This document shows, piece after piece, positions 33,585 through 43,949 of a stretch of 64,000 nucleotides of DNA. The notes below the pieces were generated by a model. It ran no database searches. It saw only the letters and a list, made by a program, of their open reading frames with translations, and had not been told where the DNA came from. The first letter of the stretch is position 1. The number at the start of each line of letters is the position of its first letter. Position numbers and translations under genes: made by a program. Origin of the DNA: Epithemia pelagica (taxonomy: Eukaryota; Bacillariophyta; Bacillariophyceae; Surirellales; Surirellaceae); the NCBI GenBank assembly GCA_946965045.2, contig OX337237.1:2728001-2792000 (forward strand), written 5' to 3'.

Positions 33585-33850
33585 TGTCGTTGTGTTGGCG
33601 TTTGAGGAGGCGCTCGCTTTGAGGGAGTTCGAAACGGTTTTAATGACCGTAACCGCTTGGGGTTGGTCATTGTCGGATCTTTCGTTTGGAAGGTTCATGG
33701 TTGGTCCTAGTGGGAGTAGGTGGAAGTAGATGTACGTTTTGGTAAATTTCAGAATTGTGTTACGATTAGATCTAGAATGTGATGGTGAGTGCTGAGGTCG
33801 ATTTTGTATGTGAGACAGATGTTTTTCGTTGGCAGTTGTTTGCTTCGACA
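33585..33850 (-). repeat. Copia 1 intact 5' LTR (266 bp)
   Basis: In element sense it starts TGTCGAAGC and ends CAACACAACGACA, so the ends are inverse (TGTCG/CGACA). Downstream GGTTATGAGCCC resembles a primer binding site for initiator tRNA-Met. The left 66 bases on the plus strand (33585-33650) are repeated exactly at 26704-26769. Confidence 0.9.
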
Positions 33851-33855
33851 TGGTG

Positions 33856-34360
33856 TTTGTTTTCGTTCGGGGGTGGAGTTCTGAAAGACGATCGAACGAC
33901 ATGGAAGACAATGCCCAAGCTTGTAAACAACAGCAAGCCGTGTGTCACGTGTGTCCTCTAGGAAGCTCCTCCATCTCGTGACGAGGCAATCAATGAAACT
34001 TTCTCCACCGTCCGGACCCAACTATGAGCACAAGAAATGCGACTGGTTCAACGCAAGGAGAAAACGAAATTTATGTGTGCCTCGTGCCAGCCCCAAGATC
34101 CCACCACCCACCAAACACATGAATAAAGTGAAGTGAACCTCAAACCTCAACACTCGATTAGAACGACTGTTCGGAGATGCAACATGGAATAGTCTGGTTT
34201 ACGTTCGCGCTCTCCTTTCTGAAAATCTAATTGTCCCCTCTTTGGGGGATCACCCTGAACCCTGACGTCTGAGGTTGCGTGTTGCGTTGTTCGAATTTCG
34301 ACATCGCAATGAGACTACTCTACCCTTGACCGTTGACGTCCTGGATTCCCTCTTTTTGAA
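33856..34360 (+). pseudogene. Small Cys-motif gene, copy in block Y (broken)
   Basis: Together with 26524-26698 on the other side of Copia 1, this matches 43950-44640: GAAAGACGATCGAACGACAT, GAAACTTTCTCC, GAGAAAACGAAATTTATGT and ACATGAATAAAGTGAAGTGA. The reading frame KDDRTTWKTMP..KPCVTCVL is continuous here across the point where the other copy is shifted, but a TAG follows at CVL. The function is unknown. Confidence 0.6.
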
Positions 34361-34657
34361 GTGCGTGAATCTCGATGTGGCCGCAAGGAGAAGTACGTTG
34401 TACGCTCGTCTGTTTGGAGTACTCGTTACTCGTACTACTCAGTGGATTGGAGTATTCGCACGAATGATTGTTTTCAATCCGAATATAGCATGGAGAACAG
34501 CTCACATAACAATACGAGCGATAAGGACATGAGGACACGATGTCGAAGTCCACAATAGGCACAAAACGTCATCATCGCATATATTTGGCTAGTCGCTGCA
34601 CTATCGACGGTCACAAGTGGGTATCTTGAATCTCTTTTTGCTTTGAAGAATAGCAGC

Positions 34658-35327
34658 ATGGACGAACGAGATCTACGAGGAGGTGGTGGTATAAGAGGTG
34701 GAAGAAGAGGTGGTGGTGGTGGTGGAAGAGCAGGAAGATTTGAAGGCAGAGGTGCAGGAAGAGGAAGGGGTAGAGGCAGGGGAAGGGGAACAGATGGAAC
34801 GGAAGGGGGGTCATTACGAGGGCTCAAGACGTCCATGAAGTTTGTTACCATTTCCTCCCTCAACGTGACGACGGACGCGAAATCCAAGTTGTCAGCAGCA
34901 TTTCTCAAGGCAGCCGCGAACCCCAGCAATGGGACAGTGCAGGTACGTATGATGCTCCGCAGGCTTTGGCGGATGCACTCCGCGCAATGTTGTTCATACA
35001 GGACTTAATCTTATGCTTTTGTCTTCAGAATTTGGTAAACGAAGTGAATAGAAACACAGCTATTGCATCTGAATGGTAAGTTCACCATGTATCATGAGCT
35101 ATTGACAGCGGTACTTGAGCACCGATTCCAACCTCACCACCGTTCCATTTTTCGTGGTTTCTACGTTAGGCACATTGTGGTTTCCGAAAGTCCAATTGGC
35201 TGCAATGCTACAAATTCGGAAGTGTTGTACGGCCATACCGAGACGGAGGATTGTTATTTTCTTGCGTTTCGATCGCGGAGTCGCTCTTCAGAGTCTGAAT
35301 AAAGCAACACTCGCTGCAATGAGATAA
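34658..35327 (+). CDS. RGG-rich small protein, three exons
   Basis: Exon 1 (34658-34942) encodes MDERDLRGGGG followed by an Arg/Gly-rich stretch typical of RNA-binding, arginine-methylated regions. Exon 2 starts at 35029 after a clear GTACGT..TCTTCAG intron and ends at 35075 with a GTAAGT donor. Exon 3 (from about 35120) restores an open frame (TDSNLTTVPFFVVSTLGTLW, LAAMLQIRKCC, IVIFLRFDRG) to 35327. The second intron would be only 44 nt, which is short, so that junction is less sure; without it the protein ends at 35079. The region downstream of the RGG part is not recognised. A nucleic-acid-binding role is inferred from composition only. Confidence 0.5.
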
Positions 35328-35632
35328 TGCCAAATATTGCATTCAACATGCATCTACCCCCCAGTTGGCATGATGATCAAGATGGTAGTAACCTGAAATA
35401 AGAGGCATGGAAACTCATTTAGGAGAGAATTGTTGACACAATTAACCTTTTGGACTCATGGGAGCGCGTTGTACTTTCTCATTGAGAGCTACCGCTTTGA
35501 CGAGACCCACGCCGATAACGCTGAATCCTCTTGACGAGACTCCAAACCCCCAAAAGCAGGGGCCCCAGCAGTAGTCGGGTCGCATTACCCCCCCGATGCC
35601 GATGGGTACTTCTAACCCCAAATCAGGAACCG
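35328..35632. other. Intergenic region
   Basis: No gene is seen. It holds a C-run (ACCCCCCCGATGCCGATGGG) and no tRNA that I can fold convincingly. Confidence 0.4.
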
Positions 35633-35878
35633 AACCCGGATGTTAGATATGTGATGTGAACGGAACATTGCGAATTTTTCTCCCATCATCTGTTGTTTCG
35701 TCGCTACCAAGAAATGTTCTGAAGTTCTTAGGAATGGTCGACACAACCAAAGCCCAGTTATGTGATTCCATCCACTGGTCTGAGAATCGTGGCATCACTT
35801 GAACAAGGATAGGAGGCGCATGGTGCATTTCTCTGTTTTTGGGCGCATGGTGGTGGTGTCATGGTATGGGTCTTGGAC

Positions 35879-37464
35879 TACCTTTATCACTCGTCGTTCT
35901 ACCGTCGTCGTGCCCTTCCCCACTCACTGAGGAGTGGGTCACTCCCCACACTCACACTACCTAAGCCCCAAAAGTTACTGTACATGGATATTTCATTTTA
36001 GTGTAGTAATCTAGAATAGCCCGGGAAACGAAAAAGTAGGTGTTGGTTGTTGGTGCTGTGTTGTGTCTTGTGTTGTTGTATCAGTCGGAGTGGGAAATGG
36101 GGAACATTGACTATAAGTATTCTGTTGGAGTATTTAAAGAACAAGCACGCCTCGGAGTTTGATTGGCATGCGATAAATGTGGGACAAATGATACTTAGAC
36201 ATTGAGCGTTATAAGTCATCCGATATAGTTGTATGTAATCCCTTAAGTGACCAGGTTATTTACAAAGGATTAAAGATTACCTAGTGCGCCATCATGAGTA
36301 TGGCCAGCGTAAGTCTCTAAGACTAATTAGGCTCACGAGTACTAAGTATACATTAAGTGTACCGATCACTTAGGAAGACCGATAAATACCTAGAGCACGC
36401 TGGCATGACTCCTCGTGACAAAGGAAGCTAACATACTTTAATAGCCCCTGGGGACTCCTCGTCGCAGGGCGCTCCTCGTGGCTTAACTCCTCGTCGGGCA
36501 ATAGCTTCTCGTCGTGGACTGCCCCCTCGATCCGCTTACGCGGATCTCACAGGGGCAGTCCACTCCTCGTCGCTATTGCCCTTCTCGGAGTTAAGCCACT
36601 CCTCACACCCTAGCTCCTCCTCGTCCCACCCTGGCTATTAACGCCATACGTAAGGAACGCGTTTTAAGCCTAACGGATTAGCAAATAAACTACTCCCATA
36701 AAACTTTAGCGATATATGGTTTGTGTCCCATAAACTGCTCCCATCTTAACACGGTTTGAAAACTCCCAGTTTTAATTTCGAGTACAAATTTATTCATAGT
36801 GAGAATTTTTTGTCATTTTAGTCGCTTTTCTCGAACTTGAGCGGCCATCCGCGATGACCATGAGAGACAATGAGGGCGGACAATGAAAATGGCATGGATC
36901 ATCTTCCAATGATGCCAAACCAGGTCAGAATGGATGAAGGAAAGTCAATTGATCAAGACAGATGGTATGTGGAGGCGAAAGTTGACCAAGGAAAGGTTCA
37001 ATGTGTCGAAAAAGGGTCAATGCTGTGAAGCAGGCAAAAACATGGTCTGAGAGAGGGAATTGCCGAATGCTCAACAGAGGTGCTGTCAAATCACAAATAA
37101 AGACAAAGTCCTATAGTTCATATTATTTTACACCAGAATGGAAGGTCTTGACATTTGCTGTTGGAAATTGAGTGTGTGCGTACTGCTCAAAGTTGGGCCA
37201 TGGTCGATGGGATGAGAAAATCACAAAAATCATCCAAGTTTTGATACACGAAACGACTGTTATAATTTCAAAATCAGTGTAGACTATGATATATGAAAAT
37301 GTTCAAAATTCCACAAACTATTAGAATTACAAGTGAAAAAGACAATGACGTCTATATTCCAACTAGTAGATGTCTTCAAAGTTATGGGAGGAGTGTATAT
37401 ACTGCTCGAATTTATGGGATCAGTATATATACTGCTCCCTTACGTATGGCGTTAAAGTAGATTT
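35879..37464 (-). mobile_element. Non-autonomous Crypton-like copy C, interrupted by a MITE
   Basis: Read on the minus strand it has the same ends as A and B: GTAAATCTACTTTAATAGCC at its 5' side, once the inserted MITE is removed, and GATAAAGGTA at its 3' side. AC (GT in element sense) lies on both borders (35877-35878, 37465-37466). The related site at 46075-46076 reads TTGGACAACGTCCGG without the element, which fixes both ends to the base. The element is 772 bp without the MITE and carries the modular palindrome (36435-36641) but no gene. Confidence 0.9.
36642..37451. mobile_element. piggyBac-type MITE inside copy C
   Basis: Inverted ends CGCCATACGTAAGG (36642-36655) and CCTTACGTATGGCG (37438-37451) are flanked by TTAA on both sides (36638-36641, 37452-37455), the target duplication of piggyBac transposons. 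Removing it with one TTAA restores GGCTATTAAAGTAG, the exact end sequence of copies A and B. The 810 bp interior is AT-rich and non-coding, with subterminal repeats of CATAAACTGCTCCCAT and GTATATACTGCTC. The piggyBac-type transposase at 53344 is a possible source of activity, though its own ends were not identified. Confidence 0.9.
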
Positions 37465-37948
37465 ACAACGTCCGGCTTCATGTTATAAAAGCATCTTGCA
37501 TCTCTACTCGACCGTGGAGATTTAGAGGTGTCATTGCATGTTCTGGACTGTCCATACCACAGCCGTAGCTGTGCTTCCTTGTTCATCAACACATATTGGA
37601 AAGCAGCGCTGGGGGAGAATGTTTTGACAGCCCGACTGTCGAGGACCAACGATAACAAATTACGCGTGTGATACCAAGTGAAAAACTAAAATAGTGAGCA
37701 TTAAGCTATGCGTCCCTCATGGGTTAGCTACTCGCCCAAAACTCGCTTAATATCAGTCGCCTTTCTTGGTCCCCTCACAATTGCTATGTCGGACCATCAC
37801 GATATAGTCACATTTTGCCAAATTCAGAATATCACATCAACATATATCTTCTTCCATCTCCTCCATACCTGCTTCTGAGCGCCCCTGTGTGGCGTGCAGG
37901 ACGTACCCAGTCCCCTTGGTCGGGCGGGAAACGTACTCCGGGGTTGAA

Positions 37949-40900
37949 TTAGAACAGAATCATTTGTGCCAACCTTGTTCGTTCCGGACCAGTCTGAATC
38001 TTAGTAAGCAAGTCCGCTAGATTCGTCTTGGAAGGCTCAAACGCAATCTTGCATGTCCCATTGGCAACGTTCTCACGTACAAAGTGATACGCAACTGAAT
38101 TGGACTTCTTGCGCAATGTCGACTCTGGTAAGGAACTGTTGTAGACGACCGACATGTTGTCTACTCTCACGTGTGCATGTCCGTCCAAAGGAATGTCCAT
38201 CATTCTCAATTTGTACCGTAATCCTTTCAGCATCTCCACACCAACCTTGAGAGCCATAAATTCAGAACCAAAAGTCTAAGTTTCGACACTGGTTTGCTTC
38301 TTGCTGTACCATGAGATCGGTGCTCTATTCAAATAGATAAGCACTCCTGTTCTGGATCGTCGTGTCAAGAGATCACCTGCATGGTCAGAGTCGACAAAGA
38401 CCGTCATCTGGACAGCCTTGCCTAAAGGTTCGGGTGCATCTGGAGGTACTTCTTCCGTGGCTCCAGGATAGAAGCCTGACCAGTCGCTTGTCGGTTCATC
38501 TCCAAGTTCAATATACGACAGGTCCATGATCAATCGTGAACGCTCATGTAGCTTGAGGTATGCAAAGAGGTGCAGCATTGCCTCCACATGACCTTCTCTG
38601 GGGCCGGCTAAAAATCCAGCCAACATTGAAACCTCTGCAGCGATGTCAATGCGTCCCAATTCAACTAGCCAACGGAGTACGCCCATCTGCTGCTGGTAGA
38701 ATGACATTAATTCAGGATCACAATATGGGGTTGTGTCCAACTCAGGACGATAGCCACTGGGCAAGACACTTGGAGCTCGCGTTTTCAGTTTACGATCTCG
38801 GTCTTCCAGCCATGATACAACATTTGTTATGGCAGCCTTTGCATATTTCTCTGAACTCAACGCCCAACATCGCTGTGAAGCGTCGTTATTGATATCAAAT
38901 GTTTGTACCTGGGATCCCAAATAATACTTCGGAACGCCAATCGAATCCGGTTTCAGTAAGTAATGGTGATCCAGCATTGTGAGCGACTCCTTTGGTTTGT
39001 GAGAGATGATCAATATATCGTCTGTATAGACGAATAGCATTTCATAATAACGCTCTCCATTGCCTTTTGTCGCTTTCCTCAAATAGCAGTCAGGATCAGC
39101 ACGGCATGGGAAATAGCCCAAGTCTTCTTGTAGGGTCGTGGACAGGAGATCACGCCACGCGTAGGCGCTAGTCTTTAGGCCGTAGAGTGCCTTTGTTATA
39201 ATCGCAATCCGACCTTGGTACTCGGTGCCGAATTCTAAACCACACCTTGTGCAGACCTTTTCAAGGCATGGAGCATTAAGATATGCACCAGCAATATCAG
39301 CCGCTTGAATCTCCAATCCATTTAGAGCCGCTAGCATAAATCCAATACGCACACTTTCACGACTGACGACGCTTGCGTATGTAGGCGCCTCAGGCTCTTC
39401 AGTTTTGTGTCCTCCGGCCACATATCTGGCCTTTCGGGTGAAATCCATCTTGACATCAAAGACGATGTGACAAGGGATTAGCTGATACCCCACTGGTTCA
39501 TTTACGCCGTCGTCCAAGATATTGACAGCAGGAAAAATCTTCGACATCTCCAGTTTCAAAGCTTTTCGCCAATAGTCCGTGCCATATCTTGTCATCTTGG
39601 CGGCTTTGATCAGCCTCGTTCTCCTTCGGAGGGTGAATGGTACCCACCATGCGAATGCTGGTTGTTTCTCGATCTTGTTCGCAACCGCATACTCAGCGAC
39701 TTCAATTGGATACGACTCCTTGAGATCCTTCAAGGCTTCCCAACTTGAAGAGCCATCTTTCCATTGCACGCATAAGGACCATCCTCTAGTGGTCTTCTTC
39801 TTATGCTTGCGACCATTCAATTCGAATTCTCCCTCTGAGAGAGGAACAGCCGTTTTATCAGACTTGTGATCTGTGATCTCTTCAACCATTCGATATAGAT
39901 TGCCCTCATCATCGAGCTGTTCGTAAATATTTTCAGCTATAATGTTGGCAGCATAGGATTGCACATGGCCATCATCGAATTCGACTTCGTAAAGTGTTGT
40001 GTCCAAGTATGGATTGGACGATGCGTGTCCGAGGACTCGACCTTCCGCGTCTCGTTTCCGTCTCCGAACAGTCCCCTTTCGTTGATCATCACCTAGGGGC
40101 AACATGACTTTTGCAGAGATGAGTTTATCGTATGCATCTGGTGCATAATCATCTGCTTCCGGCATGCGTACGTCCGGCTGTTCGTCGTCTTCATAGGCTT
40201 CGAACGTGGGTGTATCCGCATCATGGTCATCATCTGCATCGATCAGAATACCCGCCATTCTGTCACCAAGGGCCGCTTGTAAATTTTCCATATATGTGGT
40301 TTGTTGTGCTTTGTGAGCATCATCCATTTGTAGATCTCTGTTGATTGGCCAGACAGAAGTGCGGTGTACGATCTTGCCCTTTTCGGTCAGGACTTTTGCG
40401 CACATTGCCTGGCCCACAGTATGACTTGGACCCAACCAGCGTCCGAGTTTACGTCCCTCAAAACCAGGGTTACTATACCACACAAAATCGAACCATCGAT
40501 GCTCCACCAAATGGGAAATGTCTGGAGTATCTCCAGTGAGTTGCTGAATGGGCGGACCGTTGACATTACTTCCAAAGCTCGTATGGGAGCGTCGCTCCGC
40601 CATCAGCATGAGACAGTGGTCCCAGAGTACTGCTGGCGCATTGCTGCGTCTCATTTCTCTGCGGTAGAGGCGCTTTAATTCTCTAATATTGGCCTCAGCC
40701 AGGTTTTGGTTGGGCGTCCATGCTTCCACTGGTTTTATCCGGCACCCGTACTTGTGGGCTACCTTCCGAAATTCTTGCGAGGTTAGTTCTGGTGCATTGT
40801 CTGGAATAATATGGTTGAAGATGCCATAGCTGTCAAAGACAGCTGGCAACGTTGTCGGTGCTTCACTTTTCTTTCTCATAGGGATAAAATGCACCCAACC

Positions 40901-41851
40901 AAAGTCCGTAGCGAATATTTGCCCGCATGTATTTTGATAAAGAGACTTGGTCTCTGAGAACAGAGTGTCAGTGTACACATCTGCTCGTAATCGACGATGT
41001 CGCAATTGGTATGCGGTATGTTTCAAACGTCGACTGCCGCCTCGATCGGTGAATTCACGGACACCAAGTTGTGTCGTCTGATTGAACGTCCGTTCTGCAC
41101 TGGGGAGTCCAATATTCCATCGTTGTGCCAATTCATTCGGACGTACTGTCCCCTTTCGCCTATGTCCAATGTCTGAGACGTGGACATGGATGGCGCGATT
41201 GTTGACTCGGAGAGTCTTGGTCATTGCGAGATTGATCGTCCGCTCACGTGTTGCATTTACTACGTTCGATTGTATCGATTCCCTGAGTGTTCTTTCATCA
41301 ACATCTGGTGTTGAGTCATTCGGTTGCCACTCGGGTCGTTCATTCGTCATATCAATACGACAGGAAGGATCGATTGAATCAATCTCCTCCTTCGTGGGCT
41401 TGCGTGTGCGAAATTGGCTTAAGACACCGATTAGGTCGAGAGGGATTCGCAATTCTTCCATTTCTGTATCCCTTGCAATGATGCTGTGGGATCTTTCATT
41501 TCGGTCCCCTGGTTTCAAGTACTTCAAGGGGATATCATTAACTTCAATCCCGGCCTCCCGCATTTGATTCGGATTAAGAAGGCACTTGTCTTTTAATTGC
41601 GGCAAGTGTAGCGCTTGGTGGAAATAAAGGAGGAACGTTTGGCCAGTCTCTGGATCATCATATGCCAAAACACCAGTGATGACGCTGGCCTCTTTAATCT
41701 TACCCAGACTCTCAACAAAACCACTGACATCAGCCGTATCAGTCTGATACAGCACGTAACAGTTGCCCAGACAGCAAGTGTCGGCATGACTGTCGAGCTC
41801 ACACCGGATTAAGGGAACCGAAATCTCACGAGAAGTTGTTGCAGACATCAC
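37949..41851 (-). pseudogene. Copia 2 pol, one in-frame stop in RNase H
   Basis: Protease-type motif ELDSHADTCCLG near the N-terminus; integrase with ATDFGWVHF, PDNAPELTS and NQNLAEANIRELKR; RT with YVAGGHKTEEPEAPTYASVV, ADIAGAYLNAP and catalytic YTDDILIISH; RNase H with VDSDHAGDLLTRRSRTGVLI. A TAG at 38276-38278 interrupts the RNase H where other Copia elements have VETSTFGSE. The same frame then continues (TFGSEFMALKVGVEML, VRVDNMSVV, ADLLTK) to 37949. The single stop changes one codon and makes the copy defective unless it is read through. The integrase core lacks the GAG-pre-integrase HHCC seen in Copia 1, and the two polyproteins are only distantly related. Confidence 0.85.
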
Positions 41852-41857
41852 ATTGTG

Positions 41858-43273
41858 TCAAACACTTCTCTTCTTACGTTGGCTCATGATAGCGCCGACA
41901 CCCTTTGTGTCGTTATCATGACCATCAGACGATTGATCCGAAATGTCGGGTGTTTTGTCTCCATTGGTACGCGGTTTCTTGTTGGATTTGCTTGAGATTG
42001 CTCCAACTCCACGCCTCTTGTCACGCTTCTCTCTTGCGTCTCGTACCCTTTGACGCTCTTCTCCGCTTAACTTAGCCCATTCATTGGGTTTATAATAGCG
42101 ATCAGTGACTTCTCTCTCTTTCTTCGTTTCATTCTTCTTTCCACTTCCTTTATTCTGTTTAGAAGTCGATACTCCAGAGATTCTTGCTTGTTTCCTACTT
42201 GCTGCGCTGTAGGATACCTTGCTGTCTAATACTTCTGCAAGGAAATTAGATGCGTTCTCGAAGGTTGAACGTAAGAATGGCGTCGCCAAGATTTGGTTCT
42301 TAGCGCTTTCAAGCCGAGAATCTGAGGTACCAGTCATCAAGATTCTAACCTTTCTTTCCTCACTGACGTTTTCGCCTGTGGATTCGAGATCCGTAAAGGC
42401 ACGTTGCAATGTTTCGATATATCGTTCATATGTGAAGTTGCGCTTGGAACCGTCAAAGTAGGTGCTTTCCAAGATCTGATCGGCTTTGGCTCGGAGACGA
42501 GACTGAAAGACGTCACCTAGGTAGTGCGTCTTAAGGGCCAAGTATGCAGCACGTCCATTGCGGGTGCGGGCGAAGGACATCACCCATCCCCAGCCAGGAC
42601 CGTCATGAGTGATATGTCGGATTACTTCCCATACGGCAACCATGTCAGTGGTTGCTGTAGGGCCTTGATGCGATGCGCGCCGAATCATTTCAGCTAAAAT
42701 AGTTGGGGTGCCAAACCCATTTGGATCTGTCGTTTCCGGTTGGACGTCGGGATTTTCTCTCACATAGGCAGCAAGGGGAATTCCAGTTGCTCCACGCTTG
42801 CGCTCCAAATAGTTATCCAAATCTTCAAGAACAACTCGAATATTATCAACGCTGCTGAGTTTCGCAGGTAGTTCAACTTCGTTATCATACTCGTCTTCAG
42901 CTTCTTTGAACCGATACAACAGGGTCAAGTCATTCATCCTAGGTGGAACTGCAGCGAAGGTGCGATTGATTTTCCCAATGTGAACGATGTAGTAACGGAG
43001 CATCTTGAGTTTCTTTTCAACCAGGTGCCCGATGAGGACTCCTGGATTAGCTATCATTGCTGGTACTCCAGCCGGATCAGGGTTGGGGATGAGGCCACCA
43101 GGTTTACGAGCGTTGGTACAAATTTCGGCGACGTCTGCCTCGCTGAGGGCTTCAAAGTCATAGACGGAGGTTAGGCCTTGACCATTGAGAGCAGTACGAA
43201 CTGCTGGATCGTTAATCTGCAGGACGACATCCAGATACACGTTCAGTAGTTGCATAGGATTCGGTGCTGCCAT
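41858..43273 (-). CDS. Copia 2 gag
   Basis: The 471-residue protein starts MAAPNPMQLLNVYLDVVLQI and has helical capsid-like parts (VWEVIRHITHDGPGWGWVMS, YLALKTHYLGDVFQSRLRAK, YERYIETLQRAFTDLE). It ends with a basic region and YKPNEWAKLSGEERQRVRDA, a conserved tail motif of diatom Copia gag proteins as I recall it. The stop is TGA at 41858-41860. The pol frame continues in the same phase directly after it (three codons, then ATG), so gag-pol could be made by stop-codon readthrough. There is no CCHC knuckle. Confidence 0.8.
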   Translation of the reverse strand: MAAPNPMQLLNVYLDVVLQINDPAVRTALNGQGLTSVYDFEALSEADVAEICTNARKPGGLIPNPDPAGVPAMIANPGVLIGHLVEKKLKMLRYYIVHIGKINRTFAAVPPRMNDLTLLYRFKEAEDEYDNEVELPAKLSSVDNIRVVLEDLDNYLERKRGATGIPLAAYVRENPDVQPETTDPNGFGTPTILAEMIRRASHQGPTATTDMVAVWEVIRHITHDGPGWGWVMSFARTRNGRAAYLALKTHYLGDVFQSRLRAKADQILESTYFDGSKRNFTYERYIETLQRAFTDLESTGENVSEERKVRILMTGTSDSRLESAKNQILATPFLRSTFENASNFLAEVLDSKVSYSAASRKQARISGVSTSKQNKGSGKKNETKKEREVTDRYYKPNEWAKLSGEERQRVRDAREKRDKRRGVGAISSKSNKKPRTNGDKTPDISDQSSDGHDNDTKGVGAIMSQRKKRSV

Positions 43274-43949
43274 GGTTGCGATAGTTCTTCTTTTTCGGAC
43301 TTGTTCGGACTTTCCAGCGAAGTGAGCTTCATTAGTTTTGGGGGAATTTCCACGTCATGGTCTGAATTCTACTTGCGAGCGAGCGGTAGAATCGGAGTTG
43401 GAGTGCTTGCATAAGGTGCTAGGACGGCGCACGCCATTTAAGTAATGAACATGTCCGTATAGCGGCATCCTTCAACGGCAGGATGTGCGGCGCGTCCGCC
43501 ATTGCCCAGTGTGTGCGCATACGCTGACCACACACCACAATCATCCATCTCGAGCCCCGTTGCAGGCGAGATATTAGTGAGATGAAAGGGAGTACAGGTA
43601 TCCAACCTAGGGCAGTCATTCTTCCAAGCGAATGATCTAGATATTTCGCGACCTTCCCAGGCCATGGTAGTGTAACATCTCCTTCATCGGTTGATGCATT
43701 TGGGTCTGATAAACCAAATTACGCGTGTGATACCAAGTGAAAAACTAAAATAGTGAGCATTAAGCTATGCGTCCCTCATGGGTTAGCTACTCGCCCAAAA
43801 CTCGCTTAATATCAGTCGCCTTTCTTGATAACGATGGGTAGGAGCACCACCAACAACCACCCAAGAACCTAAAGAAGCTTTCCCTTGTCACGGCCGCTGG
43901 TGGTGCCATAAACGCTCTTTCCTCGTCGTCCTTCGGTTGGTTCTCACCC

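Larger units (their letters stand above)
26704..33850 (-). mobile_element. Copia retrotransposon 1 with internal inversion
   Basis: A 5 bp target duplication TGGTG flanks it (26699-26703, 33851-33855). In the minus sense it runs 5' LTR (33850-33585), gag, a second frame with protease and integrase, and then should continue into RT. Instead bases 26770-28912 (RT, RNase H, purine tract and most of the 3' LTR) are flipped. The last 66 bp of the 3' LTR remain at the left edge in the original orientation. The flipped LTR part (28716-28912, 197 bp) plus the 66 bp remnant equals the intact 266 bp LTR minus 3 bp. The junctions show that pol was once one open frame. It is inserted in the duplicated region Y. 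Confidence 0.9.
37654..43829 (-). mobile_element. Copia retrotransposon 2 with very short LTRs
   Basis: Direct terminal repeats of about 115 bp (37654-37768 and 43713-43829) share AAATTACGCGTGTGATACCA, GCATTAAGCTATGCGTCCCT and ATATCAGTCGCCTTTCTTG. The target duplication is AACGAT (37648-37653 and 43830-43835); the aldolase relative at 46256 shows the unoccupied form GCGATGGGTAGG. In element sense a purine tract (GTGAGGGGACC) precedes the 3' LTR, and GGTTTATCAGACCC after the 5' LTR resembles a tRNA-Met primer site. Gag and pol are both on the minus strand in one phase. Confidence 0.88.
35633..43935 (+). pseudogene. Threonine aldolase 5' region, copy X in three pieces
   Basis: Pieces at 35633-35878, 37465-37653 and 43830-43935 match 45843-46370 of the intact gene region in order: ATGGTCGACACAACCAAAGC, CCATCCACTGGTCTGAGAAT, AACGTCCGGCTTC, GGTGTCATTGCATGTTC, GCAGCGCTGGGGGAGA, then GATGGGTAGGAGCAC and GGCCGCTGGTGGTGCCATAA. 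The first gap is filled by Crypton-like copy C and the second by Copia 2. After GGTTGGTTCTCACCC (43935) the similarity to the aldolase ends and the small Cys-motif gene begins. It encodes no complete domain. Confidence 0.8.

Noticed and set aside
35560-35640. Possible tRNA gene (GAACCGAACCCGG resembles a T arm)
   Set aside because: No acceptor stem, D arm or anticodon arm can be fitted on either strand.
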